NCBI RefSeq assembly: GCF_030908245.1
Contig: NZ_JAVFJJ010000016.1
Location: 1 to 64,000 of the forward strand
Reading direction: 5' to 3'
Source: Sinomonas sp. ASV322
GTDB taxonomy: Bacteria > Actinomycetota > Actinomycetes > Actinomycetales > Micrococcaceae
Length of the DNA: 64,000 nt
This document shows, in pieces, positions 25,993-34,800 of this stretch. Positions within the stretch are counted from its first letter, which is position 1, and each line of letters opens with the position of its first letter. Below the pieces are notes generated by a model, which was not told the origin of the DNA, did no database searches, and saw only the letters and a list, made by a program, of their open reading frames with translations. Position numbers and translations under genes: made by a program.

Positions 25993-27021
25993 ATGACGGC
26001 CTTGTACAAATTCGTACTTCGCCGCGTCGGCCTCGCCGCACTTTCGCTCTGGGGCGTCGCGACGATCGTATTCGTCATTTCGAAGCTCATTCCGGGCGAC
26101 GTCGCGCGCGTCGCGGCGGGGCGCCTCGCGACGGCCGATCAGGTTGCGCATATGCGCGAATTGCTCGGCTTGAACGATCCGCTCTACGTGCAGTATGCGG
26201 GCTACATTTCCCGGCTCGTCCAGGGAAATCTCGGCACGTCGACGATCACCCGGCAGAGCGTCGTGGGCGACCTCGCCGCAGTGCTGCCGACGACCATTCA
26301 GCTCGTGCTTCTCGGAATGCTCATCACGGTGCTCATCGCGGCCCCCGTCGGCATTGCGGCGGCCGTGAGCGAGGGAAAGGCGGCCGATATCGTGGCGCGG
26401 ATCTTCCTGGTCACGAGCGGCGGCGTCCCGGTGTTCTGGCTCGCCATCATGATGCGCTGGGTTCTCGGCTCGATTCTCGGGTGGTTTCCCATTTCGGGAA
26501 CGAACAGCGTCGACGGCGGCCCGCCCACGGTCACGGGCTTCACGGTGCTGGATTCGCTGCTTTTCGGCACAGTCGGGAATTTGGCAGATTCGGTGTTCCA
26601 CCTGATTCTGCCGGCCCTCGCGCTGAGCGCACCGTTCGTATCCACGCTCGCACGGCTCATCCGATCGAACATGATGACCGCTCTCAAGGCGGACTACATC
26701 ACGTTCGCAATCTCCAAGGGCGTTCCGCGGCGGCGCGTGATCTTGAGGCACGCATTCCGGTCGGCGCTCGGTTCGGTGCTCACGGTATTCGGCATGCAAT
26801 TCGGCTGGATGATCAGCGCCGCGGTCCTCGTCGAGGCCGTATTCGGCCTCCCGGGGATCGGCAGCTATCTGTACCGGGCCATCATCAACCAGGACACGTT
26901 CTCCGTCCTCGCATCGGTTCTGGTGATCGGCTTCGTCTTCATCGCGACGTCTTTCATCGTGGACCTTCTCCAGATGGCGATCGATCCGCGGGTGCGGCGC
27001 GCCCAGCTAGGAGCAGCATGA
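25993..27021 (+). CDS. ABC importer permease, DppB type
   Basis: 342 residues, six transmembrane helices, with the DppB-family N-terminus (LRRVGLAALSLWGVATIVFVISKLIPGD) and a cytoplasmic EAA-like loop (LKADYITFAISKGVPRRRVILRHAF). It starts just behind AGGAGG; a GTG one codon earlier is also possible. The stop overlaps the next permease start (ATGA). Confidence 0.93.
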   Translation: MTALYKFVLRRVGLAALSLWGVATIVFVISKLIPGDVARVAAGRLATADQVAHMRELLGLNDPLYVQYAGYISRLVQGNLGTSTITRQSVVGDLAAVLPTTIQLVLLGMLITVLIAAPVGIAAAVSEGKAADIVARIFLVTSGGVPVFWLAIMMRWVLGSILGWFPISGTNSVDGGPPTVTGFTVLDSLLFGTVGNLADSVFHLILPALALSAPFVSTLARLIRSNMMTALKADYITFAISKGVPRRRVILRHAFRSALGSVLTVFGMQFGWMISAAVLVEAVFGLPGIGSYLYRAIINQDTFSVLASVLVIGFVFIATSFIVDLLQMAIDPRVRRAQLGAA

Positions 27022-27995
27022 AATCCGAAACAGCGGACGCCCACGCCGCTCCGCTCGCAGACGTTCCGGCCGTCGATGATCCGCTGCGGTTGGCCGATGC
27101 CCCGTCAGAGATAGCCGCGGCCCTGTCAGCCGGAGCAATCGGCGGAGCGGCGGGTCGGCTCGGCCGTCGGCTGTTCGGCCGGCGGACGGCGGTCGTGGAC
27201 CGGATCGCGTTCGGGCTCGTCCTCCTTCTCGTCGTGGTCGCCGTCGTCGGCTCTTTCGCGAGGCCGTACGATCCGTTCGCCGTCCAGACGTCGTCGGCCC
27301 TGCTCCCGCCGAGCTCGGCGCATCTCCTGGGCACGGACGACGTCGGGCGAGACGTGCTCTCGAGGCTCCTGGCCGGTGCCGGGCTCACCCTGCTCTCGGC
27401 GGCGGCGATCGTCGTGCTCGCCGCCGCCGTCGGAATCGTCGTCGCGAGCGTCGCAGCCCTCCTGCCCCGCCGCGTCGACGAGATCATCATGAGGGCCTGC
27501 GACATCTTCATGTCGATCCCCTCGCTCGTCCTCGCGCTCGGCCTGGCCGCCGCGCTCGGCCCCTCGATGCTTTCGATCATCGTGGCGATGGTCGCGGCAT
27601 CGTGGCCAAGCACGGCGCGGCTCACCCGGGGGATCCTCCGCGAGACGATGTCGTCGTCGTACGTCGAGTCCGCCGGGATCCTGGGCATGTCCCGGGTGCG
27701 GCTCATGCTCCGCCACGTGCTCCCGAACTCGCTCGACGCCATCTACGTCCAGGCGAGCATGGAGATCTCCGGGACGATCGTCATGATCTCAGGGCTCGCG
27801 TTCCTCGGGGTCGGCGCGCCGCCGCCGAGCCCCGACTGGGGTTCGATGATCGCCGAGGGCCAGCAGTACATCACGACCGCATGGTGGATCTCGCTCTTCC
27901 CGGGCCTCGCGATCAGCGTCGGCGCGATCGCCTTCGGCCTCGTCGGGGACGCCGTGCGGAGCTTCGTCGATCCGACCGCAAGGAGGTCCTCATGA
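27018..27995 (+). CDS. ABC importer permease, DppC type
   Basis: 325 residues. The N-terminal cytosolic tail of about 60 residues is rich in Ala and longer than usual. Then come the DppC signature LLGTDDVGRDVLSRLLAGAG, five further helices and an EAA loop (SSYVESAGILGMSRVRLMLRHVLPN). It pairs with the DppB-type permease and overlaps genes on both sides by four bases. Confidence 0.93.
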   Translation: MKSETADAHAAPLADVPAVDDPLRLADAPSEIAAALSAGAIGGAAGRLGRRLFGRRTAVVDRIAFGLVLLLVVVAVVGSFARPYDPFAVQTSSALLPPSSAHLLGTDDVGRDVLSRLLAGAGLTLLSAAAIVVLAAAVGIVVASVAALLPRRVDEIIMRACDIFMSIPSLVLALGLAAALGPSMLSIIVAMVAASWPSTARLTRGILRETMSSSYVESAGILGMSRVRLMLRHVLPNSLDAIYVQASMEISGTIVMISGLAFLGVGAPPPSPDWGSMIAEGQQYITTAWWISLFPGLAISVGAIAFGLVGDAVRSFVDPTARRSS

Positions 27996-28867
27996 ACGAC
28001 GCCGGTGCCCTCCTGAGCATCGAGAACCTCACCGTGTCGCTTCCCGAACGGGAGCGGATCGCGGGCCGGGGCGGCGATCTGACACTCGTCGACTCCCTAT
28101 CCCTGGCGATCCGCCCCGGGGAACGCCTCGCGCTCGTGGGCGAGTCGGGCTCCGGCAAGTCGCTCACGGCCCGCTCGATCCTGCAGCTCGACCCCGGGCT
28201 GAGGCTCGAGGGATCGATCACGTGGAAGGGATCCGAGCTCCTCGGGGCTCCGCGACGCGTCCTGCAGAGGGTGCGCGGCGGCGAGATCTCGATGATCTTC
28301 CAGGACCCCATGACGGCCCTCAACCCCGTGCTGACGATCGGCGAGCAGGTCGCCGAGCCCCTGCTCGTGCGCGGTGTGCCGCGGCGCAAGGCGTACGCGC
28401 GCGCCGTCGAGATGCTCGACCGCCTCGGCGTGCCCAAGGCACGGGAACGCATGCGGGCGTATCCAGGCCAATTCTCGGGCGGCATGCGGCAGCGCGTCGT
28501 CATGGCCGCGGCCCTCGTCGCCCAGCCTCAGCTGCTCATCGCAGACGAGCCGACGACGGCGCTTGACGTCCGGGTCCAGGAGCAGGTCCTCGACCTGCTC
28601 GAGGAGCAGTCGAGGGAACTCAACCTCGCGGTGCTGTTCATCACCCACGACCTCGCGATCGTCGCGGGCCTCGCCCATCGCGTGGCGGTCATGTTCCGAG
28701 GCCGGCTTGTCGAGGAGAAGCTCGTCGACGACTTGTTCGAGCGTCCCGAGCACCCCTACACCCGCGGGCTCATCGGCTCGATACCCCGCCTCGACCTCGA
28801 CCCCGACACCCGACTCACGACCGTGGAGGACTACCTCGTCCTCGAAGGAGGTGCACAGCATGCGTGA
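27992..28867 (+). CDS. ABC importer ATP-binding protein, DppD type
   Basis: 291 residues. Walker A GESGSGKS, Q-loop MIFQDPMTALNPV, signature FSGGMRQRV, Walker B LLIADEPTTALDVRVQ and switch His FITHDLAIV are intact, followed by the oligopeptide-type C-terminal region (FERPEHPYTRGLI). AGGAGG precedes the start. Members of this class often bind an Fe-S cluster through C-terminal cysteines; none are seen here. Confidence 0.94.
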   Translation: MNDAGALLSIENLTVSLPERERIAGRGGDLTLVDSLSLAIRPGERLALVGESGSGKSLTARSILQLDPGLRLEGSITWKGSELLGAPRRVLQRVRGGEISMIFQDPMTALNPVLTIGEQVAEPLLVRGVPRRKAYARAVEMLDRLGVPKARERMRAYPGQFSGGMRQRVVMAAALVAQPQLLIADEPTTALDVRVQEQVLDLLEEQSRELNLAVLFITHDLAIVAGLAHRVAVMFRGRLVEEKLVDDLFERPEHPYTRGLIGSIPRLDLDPDTRLTTVEDYLVLEGGAQHA

Positions 28868-29684
28868 CGTCCTGCTCCGTGTGGAGGGACTGTCGAAGCG
28901 CTTCGGCTCGGGCCGGCGCGCGCACCAGGCGCTCGATGACGTCTCGTTCGACCTGCGGCAGGGCGAGATCCTCGGCCTCGTCGGCGAATCGGGGTCGGGG
29001 AAGTCGACGATCATCCGCTGCCTCGTGGGCCTCGAGAAGGAATCGTCCGGGAGCATCCTGTATCAGGGCATCAACCCCGCGACGGCTTCGAAGGGCGAGC
29101 TGCATCGCTATCGCCGCGATCTGCAGATGGTCTTCCAGGATCCGTATTCGAGCCTCGATCCCCGCATGACCGTGCGGCGGATCATCGAAGAGCCGATGCT
29201 CGTCATGGGCGGCTACTCCGAGCGGGAGCGGCGCGACCGCATTCACGAGCTCATCCAGCTCGTGGGCCTCCGGCGCGAGCATCTCGACCGCTACCCGAGG
29301 GACTTCTCGGGCGGCCAGCGCCAGCGGATAGCGATCGTCCGCGCGCTCGTCGTCGGGCCCAAGGTGCTCCTGTGCGACGAGCCTGTTTCCGCGCTCGATG
29401 TCTCAGTCCAGGCACAGGTGCTCAACCTTCTCAAGGACATGCAGCGCCAGCTCGACCTCACGGTGCTTTTTGTCTCCCACGATCTGGCGGTCGTGAAATA
29501 CCTCTGCACGCGGCTCGTCGTGCTCAACCGCGGGCGCCTGGTCGAAAAGGGGGACGTGCCCGAGATCTACGAGAATCCGCGGGATTCCTACACAAAGGCG
29601 CTGCTCGAGGCGGTTCCCGTTCCGGATCCTGCCGCGGAACGCGAACGCCGCGCGCGCCGGCTGGCCCTGGCGGTGGCGCCATGA
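28860..29684 (+). CDS. ABC importer ATP-binding protein, DppF type
   Basis: 274 residues, the second ATPase of the heterodimer: GESGSGKST, VFQDPYSSLDPRM, FSGGQRQRI, LLCDEPVSALDVSVQ and FVSHDLAVV. It overlaps the preceding gene by eight bases and the following TIM-barrel gene by four. With the two permeases and the binding protein it completes a five-gene importer. Confidence 0.94.
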   Translation: MRDVLLRVEGLSKRFGSGRRAHQALDDVSFDLRQGEILGLVGESGSGKSTIIRCLVGLEKESSGSILYQGINPATASKGELHRYRRDLQMVFQDPYSSLDPRMTVRRIIEEPMLVMGGYSERERRDRIHELIQLVGLRREHLDRYPRDFSGGQRQRIAIVRALVVGPKVLLCDEPVSALDVSVQAQVLNLLKDMQRQLDLTVLFVSHDLAVVKYLCTRLVVLNRGRLVEKGDVPEIYENPRDSYTKALLEAVPVPDPAAERERRARRLALAVAP

Positions 29685-30736
29685 CCCGCATTGGCCTTGA
29701 CGTCAAATTCGAGGACGGCGGATCGCTGCTCGGGGATGACCCGGTCGAGACGCTTTCGGTCGCATATGACCTCGGATTCGAGGGAATCCTGGTCCGCACG
29801 GTCGACGAGGCATTTCCCACCCTCGATTCCGCTGCCATTCGCGAATTCGCCGCCGAGGCGAGGTCGCGGGAGATGTTCGTCCACCTGGGGCTGGGCAAGG
29901 TCAATCCGTATATGACGGCGGAACTCCCGCGCGTCCGCGATCTCGGCGACGGGAGCTATCTCGCGGGAATGGAGCGCATGATCGCCCTCTGCGCGGAATA
30001 CGGGTGGACCGAGGCGTGGACGGCCGCGGGCGCGTACCACCACGATCTTCCGTCCCCGTTCTGCTTCGACCGGTTCCGCACGGATGTGGACTGGCCGGAT
30101 CAAGTGGCCGCGATCGCGAGGTTCCTGCACAAGCTCGCCCCGACGTTGAGGGAACACGGCGTGCGCCTCAATCTCGAGACCCACGAGGAGATCACGACGT
30201 TCGAGGTCCTCCGGCTCATCGAGGACGTCGGCGATGACGTGCTGGGCGTCTGCCTCGATCCGGCGAACGTCATGGTCCGCGGCGAAGCGGTCGACGACGC
30301 CGTGCGGCGCACCGCGCCCCACGTGCGCCTCACGCATCTGCGGGACGCGATTCTCGTGCCCACCGGGGGCGGACTTTCGCGGTTCCTCATGCCGATCGGC
30401 GAAGGGATCATCGACTGGGACGGCCTGCTTGACGCGGTCCTGGGCGCCCACCCTGGCCTCGACCTCGTCATCGAGGGCATCGGCGGTTCGAGGGCGGAGA
30501 TGGAGCTCCGCCCGGACGACGCACAGTGGCGCGCGGCGCATCCCGACATGACGGACGACGACGGCGAGCGGCTCATGCGCTTGGGGTCCGCCTTCGCTGT
30601 GCGCGCGGGGAGGGGCCTCGCGTCCGGCATCGACGACCTTCGCGCGTCTCCGCCGGTTCTCGCCGACTACCGAGACTTCCTCACCCGGTCGCTCAAGGCG
30701 CTTCGCGCGTCCCTCGAGCGCCGGTCTCTTTCCTGA
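29681..30736 (+). CDS. Xylose-isomerase-like TIM barrel protein (copy 1)
   Basis: 351 residues of the sugar phosphate isomerase/epimerase (AP endonuclease 2-like) superfamily. Metal ligands are plausible at the Glu of LNLETHEEITTFEV, the Asp of CLDPANVMV, the His of THLRDA and the Glu of IEGIGG. It is coupled to the importer operon (ATGA). A close paralogue lies at 32235; both share ETHEEITTFEV, GEGIIDW or GEGVIDW, and WQAAHPD or WRAAHPD, so they arose by duplication. Substrate unknown. Confidence 0.88.
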   Translation: MTRIGLDVKFEDGGSLLGDDPVETLSVAYDLGFEGILVRTVDEAFPTLDSAAIREFAAEARSREMFVHLGLGKVNPYMTAELPRVRDLGDGSYLAGMERMIALCAEYGWTEAWTAAGAYHHDLPSPFCFDRFRTDVDWPDQVAAIARFLHKLAPTLREHGVRLNLETHEEITTFEVLRLIEDVGDDVLGVCLDPANVMVRGEAVDDAVRRTAPHVRLTHLRDAILVPTGGGLSRFLMPIGEGIIDWDGLLDAVLGAHPGLDLVIEGIGGSRAEMELRPDDAQWRAAHPDMTDDDGERLMRLGSAFAVRAGRGLASGIDDLRASPPVLADYRDFLTRSLKALRASLERRSLS

Positions 30737-30785
30737 CCGCCAGGCCTTCCTGGACACGATCCCTGAGACAAGGAGAAAGAAACTG

Positions 30786-32228
30786 ATGCATCAGCAACCC
30801 GAACTCGCGGGACTCGCCGCTGCGGTCGACTGCGACGTCGTCTTCCCCGGGGCCCCCTCGTACGAGTCGCTGCGGCACGTCTGGAATGCCGACATCGACC
30901 AGCGTCCCGCGGCGATCGTGCGGTGCACGACCGTGGAGGACGCGGCGAATGCGCTCAAGTGGTGCGTCGACGCGGGGTTCCCGCTCACGGTACGTGGCGG
31001 CGGCCACAATCTGGCCGGGACAAGTGTTTCCGACGGGAGCGTCATGATCGACACGGGCCTCATGCGGAAGGTCGAGATCGATACCGAGGCCCGCACCCTC
31101 ACGGTCGGCGCCGGATGCCGGTGGGGCGATGTGGACCGCGCGGCCGAGCCATACGACATCGCCCTTCCCGCAGGGGTCGTCTCCCACACGGGTGTGGCCG
31201 GACTGACGCTCGGCGGCGGGATGGGGTACCTCTCGCGCATGTTCGGCTCGACCGTGGACTTCCTCCGCGAGGTCGAGATCGTCACGGCCGATGGCGCCAT
31301 CCGTCGCGTCAACGCGGAGACAGCACCCGAGCTGTTCTGGGCACTCAAGGGCGCGGGCCACAATTTCGGCATCGCGACGGAGTTCGTGTTCGACTACGTG
31401 GATCTCCCCGGCCTCGCCACAGTCCGTCTCGCCCTCTATCCGGCGGAGAACCGCAAGGAGATCCTCCAGCTGTTCCGCGATCTCGGCCCCGCGATGCCGG
31501 ACAACGTCGGCAGCTACGTGCGCCTCTACCGCTGCCCGGCGTATTGGTCGCAGGTGCCGCGGGAGCATCGCGGCAAGCCCCTCATCTCGGTGGCCACGGT
31601 CACGTACGGAGACCCCGCGCTCGAGCCCGAGCTGAGCGCGCCCATGTTCGAGCGGGGCACCCCCATCTACGAGAGCGTGCGCACCATTCCCCATGTCACG
31701 CTCCAGCACGCGACGGACGACGAATTCCGTTACGGCATCTCGCACTATTGGCGGCATGTGGCCTTCCGGGAGCTGCCCGACGAGCTCTTGGACATCGCGA
31801 TCGAGCACGTCGACGCCTATCCTGGCCGATCGCTCAACTCGAGTTCCTTCATCAGCCACCAGGTGATGTGCCCCTTCGAACTCATCGCGGGAAAGCTCGT
31901 TCCGCGGGACCACAGCAACGACTCGACGACGGACATCCACTCGCGGTGGGCCGGGAACATCGGCGCCGATTGGGAGTACGCCGACGAACGCGAAGAGCTC
32001 GTCGCGTGGGTCAAGCGGTTCAGCGGCGCCGTCCGCGAGTGGGAGCACGGAACGTACATCAACTTCACGTCGGAGCACGGCGACGCCCAGAGCGCGCAAG
32101 AGATCTACGGGGCGAAGTATGAGCGCCTCGCGGGGATCAAGGCCGCCTACGATCCGAACAACGTCTTCGACCACGGACTCGTCGACCTGCAGCTCGCGGC
32201 CGCCGGCGGCGATTGGGCCGGGGAGTAG
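30786..32228 (+). CDS. FAD-linked oxidase, berberine-bridge-enzyme/6-hydroxynicotine oxidase type
   Basis: 480 residues. The PCMH-type FAD domain has the attachment motif VRGGGHNLAGTSV (His covalently binds FAD in the family), VGAGCRWGDVDRA and TGVAGLTLGGGMGYLSR; the second covalent Cys of glucooligosaccharide oxidases is absent (VVSHTGVAG), so attachment is probably single, as in 6-hydroxynicotine oxidase. The C-terminus has the BBE signature YDPNNVFDH (usual form YDPxNxF). It oxidises an alcohol or amine with O2. It sits between the two paralogous TIM barrels, which suggests that its product is their substrate. Confidence 0.93.
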   Translation: MHQQPELAGLAAAVDCDVVFPGAPSYESLRHVWNADIDQRPAAIVRCTTVEDAANALKWCVDAGFPLTVRGGGHNLAGTSVSDGSVMIDTGLMRKVEIDTEARTLTVGAGCRWGDVDRAAEPYDIALPAGVVSHTGVAGLTLGGGMGYLSRMFGSTVDFLREVEIVTADGAIRRVNAETAPELFWALKGAGHNFGIATEFVFDYVDLPGLATVRLALYPAENRKEILQLFRDLGPAMPDNVGSYVRLYRCPAYWSQVPREHRGKPLISVATVTYGDPALEPELSAPMFERGTPIYESVRTIPHVTLQHATDDEFRYGISHYWRHVAFRELPDELLDIAIEHVDAYPGRSLNSSSFISHQVMCPFELIAGKLVPRDHSNDSTTDIHSRWAGNIGADWEYADEREELVAWVKRFSGAVREWEHGTYINFTSEHGDAQSAQEIYGAKYERLAGIKAAYDPNNVFDHGLVDLQLAAAGGDWAGE

Positions 32229-32234
32229 CCGCGC

Positions 32235-33332
32235 ATGCTCCGAGTGGGAGTGGACAGCACCAAACTCGCCGATGCGAAGAGTGCAGACGGGCAGGGAGAG
32301 CCCGCGCGGAGGTTCGTCGAACGCTCCGCTCAGCTTGGCCTCGACGGGGTGTTCTTCCGCTCCATCCTCGAGCTCAGTCCGACGCTGGACCGAGGCGAGA
32401 TCCGCGATGCGATGCAGGCGGCGCGCGACCTCGGCCAGCGAATCGAGGCGGGGGTGGGGAAGGTGAATCCCTTCGCCACCCCCGAGGCGCCCGCCGTCCG
32501 CGCATTGGGCGACGGCGACTACCTCCTCGCGATGCGGAGGATGATCGAGGCCGCGGCGTCGGAGGGCATCCATGAACTGTGGACCGCGACCGCGAATTAC
32601 CAGTTCCGGCTGTCCGGACTGTATGCGTGCGACCGATTCCGCACCGACGTCGCATGGGACGAGCAGCTCGCGGCCACGGAGAAGTTCCTCCGCAAGCTCG
32701 CCCCGATCCTTCGGGACGCCGGGGCCCACCTCAATCTCGAGACCCACGAGGAGATCACGACGTTCGAGGTCGTCCGCCTCGTCGAGGAGGTGGGCCCCGA
32801 CGTCCTCGGCATCACGTTCGATTCGGCCAACGTCCTCGTGCGCTGCGAAGACCCGGTCGCGGCGGTCCGCAGGGCGGCCCCCTACATCCGATCGAGCCAT
32901 ATCCGGGATGCCGCGCTCTTCTTGAGGCCCGAGGGGATCGCGCGCCTCCTGAGGCCCGTCGGGGAAGGCGTCATCGACTGGGAGCTCTTTCTCGAGCCCC
33001 TCCTTGAGCACGACCTCATGCTCTCCATCGAGGGGATCGTCGAGAGCACGCGGGGCGAGATGTCCCTTCAGCTCTTCGACGAACGCTGGCAGGCGGCGCA
33101 TCCCGACCTGAGCCTTTCGGAGGCCCTCGAGGTCGTCCGCCTCACGTCCGACTACGAAGCCCGCGCCGCCTCGGGCGAGGTCCTGGGGTGGGACCAGCTC
33201 CACGAACCTCTCGGCGAGGACGAATCACTGGAATTCATCGAGCGGAGCGCCCGAAGCCTCCGCGAGATCATCGCGCGCCTGACTCAAGTGCCAACGGCGT
33301 CGTTGCGGAACAGCGCCGACGGCGTCATCTAA
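32235..33332 (+). CDS. Xylose-isomerase-like TIM barrel protein (copy 2)
   Basis: 365 residues, paralogue of the gene at 29681 with the same presumed metal residues (LNLETHEEITTFEV, TFDSANVLV, SSHIRDA, SIEGIVES). It starts six bases after the oxidase stop. The C-terminal 40 residues have no counterpart in copy 1. Two diverged copies around one oxidase suggest they act on related intermediates or as a heterodimer. Confidence 0.87.
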   Translation: MLRVGVDSTKLADAKSADGQGEPARRFVERSAQLGLDGVFFRSILELSPTLDRGEIRDAMQAARDLGQRIEAGVGKVNPFATPEAPAVRALGDGDYLLAMRRMIEAAASEGIHELWTATANYQFRLSGLYACDRFRTDVAWDEQLAATEKFLRKLAPILRDAGAHLNLETHEEITTFEVVRLVEEVGPDVLGITFDSANVLVRCEDPVAAVRRAAPYIRSSHIRDAALFLRPEGIARLLRPVGEGVIDWELFLEPLLEHDLMLSIEGIVESTRGEMSLQLFDERWQAAHPDLSLSEALEVVRLTSDYEARAASGEVLGWDQLHEPLGEDESLEFIERSARSLREIIARLTQVPTASLRNSADGVI

Positions 33333-33356
33333 CGAACACGGAAAGGGAACTCGACT

Positions 33357-34598
33357 ATGACCGACACTCAGCCTGACATCCTGCGCGACTACCCGACGCT
33401 CAGCCTCAAGGAGCGCGATCGCCGCTGGGCCGCGATCAGGGGGCTGCTCGCCCGCGAAGGGCTCGACGGCGTCGTCGTGTTCGGGAACGGGCGGGACAAC
33501 GCCGATGCCTACCTGAGCAACGAGGCCAAGGGCGCGATCGCGCTCCTCACCCCCGAAGAGGATCCCGTCCTCTTTCTGGGGGATGTCCCCCTCAACCGCT
33601 TCGACGCGCAGGCGTCGCGGTGGGAACGCTGGATCGACGAATGGGTCCACGGCGAGCCGATCGGGGCGCTCGCCACCCGCCTCAGGGAACGCGACCTCGG
33701 AAAGGCGCGCCTCGGCGTCGTCGGACTCACGAGCCGCATGGTGGGCGAGTGGGCCGGGACCATCTCGCACACGACGTGGACCCGCGTCCTCGCCGAGCTG
33801 CCCGACGTCGAATGGGTCGACATCGCCGACGCGTACGAGTCGATCGCGATCATCAAGAGCCCCGAAGAGCAGGTGTTGCTGCGAAAAGCGGCGGCGCTTG
33901 GCGAGGAGGCCTGCCGCGCGTTCGTGGAAACGGCGAGGGCCGGCGGCAACGAGCACCAGATCGCCGCAGCCTCGTTCCACGCGATCATCTCCGGCGGCGG
34001 GTGGGTCCGGTGGCCGTTCATGCTCGAACGCGCGGGCGAGAGCATGTTCGCGTGGTCCGTGCCCGAGTGGTTCGAGAGCGGGGGAGCGCCCCGGATCCTG
34101 CGGCCGGGCGACACGATCGCGGCCGAGATCTTCGCGTTCTACGGGGGCATGGAATCCCAGCAGCAGATCGACGTCTGCGTCGGCGAGCCGAGCGCCCTGC
34201 TCCGAGAGCTCGAGGCCGTGTGCGTGGACTCGTACCAGGCCGGGCTCGCCGCGCTCAAGCCGGGCATGCGCTTCTCGGAGCTTGCGAGCATCATGGAGGA
34301 GCCACTGCACCGCTCCCGCACGTGGAACACCGGGCCCATGGTGCAGACGGTCTCGCCCATCTACAACAGTGCCACCCGGCTGCATCCCGAAGTTGACCCG
34401 GCTCTCGCGCACCTCGAGCGCCTGCCCTCCGGCGTGGCCCTCGACGGCGACTTCGTCATCGAGGAGGGCCACGCGTTCGCCTTCGAGCCCAACGCCCTGC
34501 GGGACGGGCAGCGCGTGTGCATCGGCGGAACCGTCCTGCTCGGCCCCAACGGGCCGGAAGAGCTCAACACCATCCCGAACCGCCTCAACGTCGTCTGA
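33357..34598 (+). CDS. M24-fold (creatinase/aminopeptidase P-like) protein lacking usual metal ligands
   Basis: 413 residues. A creatinase-type N-terminal domain (to about 165) is followed by the M24 pita-bread domain. Of the five M24 metal ligands, the first two Asp positions read AAEIFAFYGGMESQQQ (about 256-270), the GHGxG His motif is absent and the final Glu is not apparent; only the Glu of IEEGHAFAFEP remains. It may be a creatinase-like metal-independent hydrolase or a decarboxylase-like relative (compare DMSP lyase DddP), or inactive. It lies between the TIM-barrel genes and a perfect terminator. Confidence 0.8.
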   Translation: MTDTQPDILRDYPTLSLKERDRRWAAIRGLLAREGLDGVVVFGNGRDNADAYLSNEAKGAIALLTPEEDPVLFLGDVPLNRFDAQASRWERWIDEWVHGEPIGALATRLRERDLGKARLGVVGLTSRMVGEWAGTISHTTWTRVLAELPDVEWVDIADAYESIAIIKSPEEQVLLRKAAALGEEACRAFVETARAGGNEHQIAAASFHAIISGGGWVRWPFMLERAGESMFAWSVPEWFESGGAPRILRPGDTIAAEIFAFYGGMESQQQIDVCVGEPSALLRELEAVCVDSYQAGLAALKPGMRFSELASIMEEPLHRSRTWNTGPMVQTVSPIYNSATRLHPEVDPALAHLERLPSGVALDGDFVIEEGHAFAFEPNALRDGQRVCIGGTVLLGPNGPEELNTIPNRLNVV

Positions 34599-34617
34599 CG
34601 GGCAGGTTCGAAGCGAA

Positions 34618-34658
34618 CACGACGGGCGCCACGGCCTACGGTCCTGGCGCCCGTCGTG
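34618..34658 (+). terminator. Terminator at the end of the importer/oxidase operon
   Basis: A perfect 14-bp stem (CACGACGGGCGCCA with TGGCGCCCGTCGTG) and a 13-nt loop, 20 bp after the M24 gene and before the next promoter region. Confidence 0.78.
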
Positions 34659-34685
34659 CTGTCAGCCCCTCCGGAAAGTTCCTAT

Positions 34686-34697
34686 TTGGCATGCCAA
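34686..34697. promoter_or_regulatory. GntR operator candidate O5
   Basis: TTGGCATGCCAA, a perfect 12-bp palindrome and the best copy of the motif. A TTGACA (34704-34709) follows, but I could not match it with a convincing -10. Confidence 0.75.
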
Positions 34698-34748
34698 TCT
34701 CACTTGACACGCCGGGAATTTCCCAAAAAAGCTTCAAATCCCTCTTCT

Positions 34749-34760
34749 TTGGTATGCCAA
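34749..34760. promoter_or_regulatory. GntR operator candidate O6
   Basis: TTGGTATGCCAA, a palindrome apart from the central pair, 63 bp downstream of O5 and 40 bp upstream of the next start codon. Spacing of about six helical turns would allow looping. Confidence 0.72.
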
Positions 34761-34800
34761 ATTGGCCTATCGTGGAGACAACGTCGAGCAAAGGAGACGT

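Noticed and set aside
24589-26799. 736-residue minus-strand frame over the binding protein and permease genes
   Set aside because: It covers two confidently assigned genes on the other strand and is only an open complement frame in high-GC DNA.
30693-33203. 836-residue minus-strand frame over the oxidase and TIM barrel genes
   Set aside because: It opposes two motif-rich genes and has no recognisable domain.
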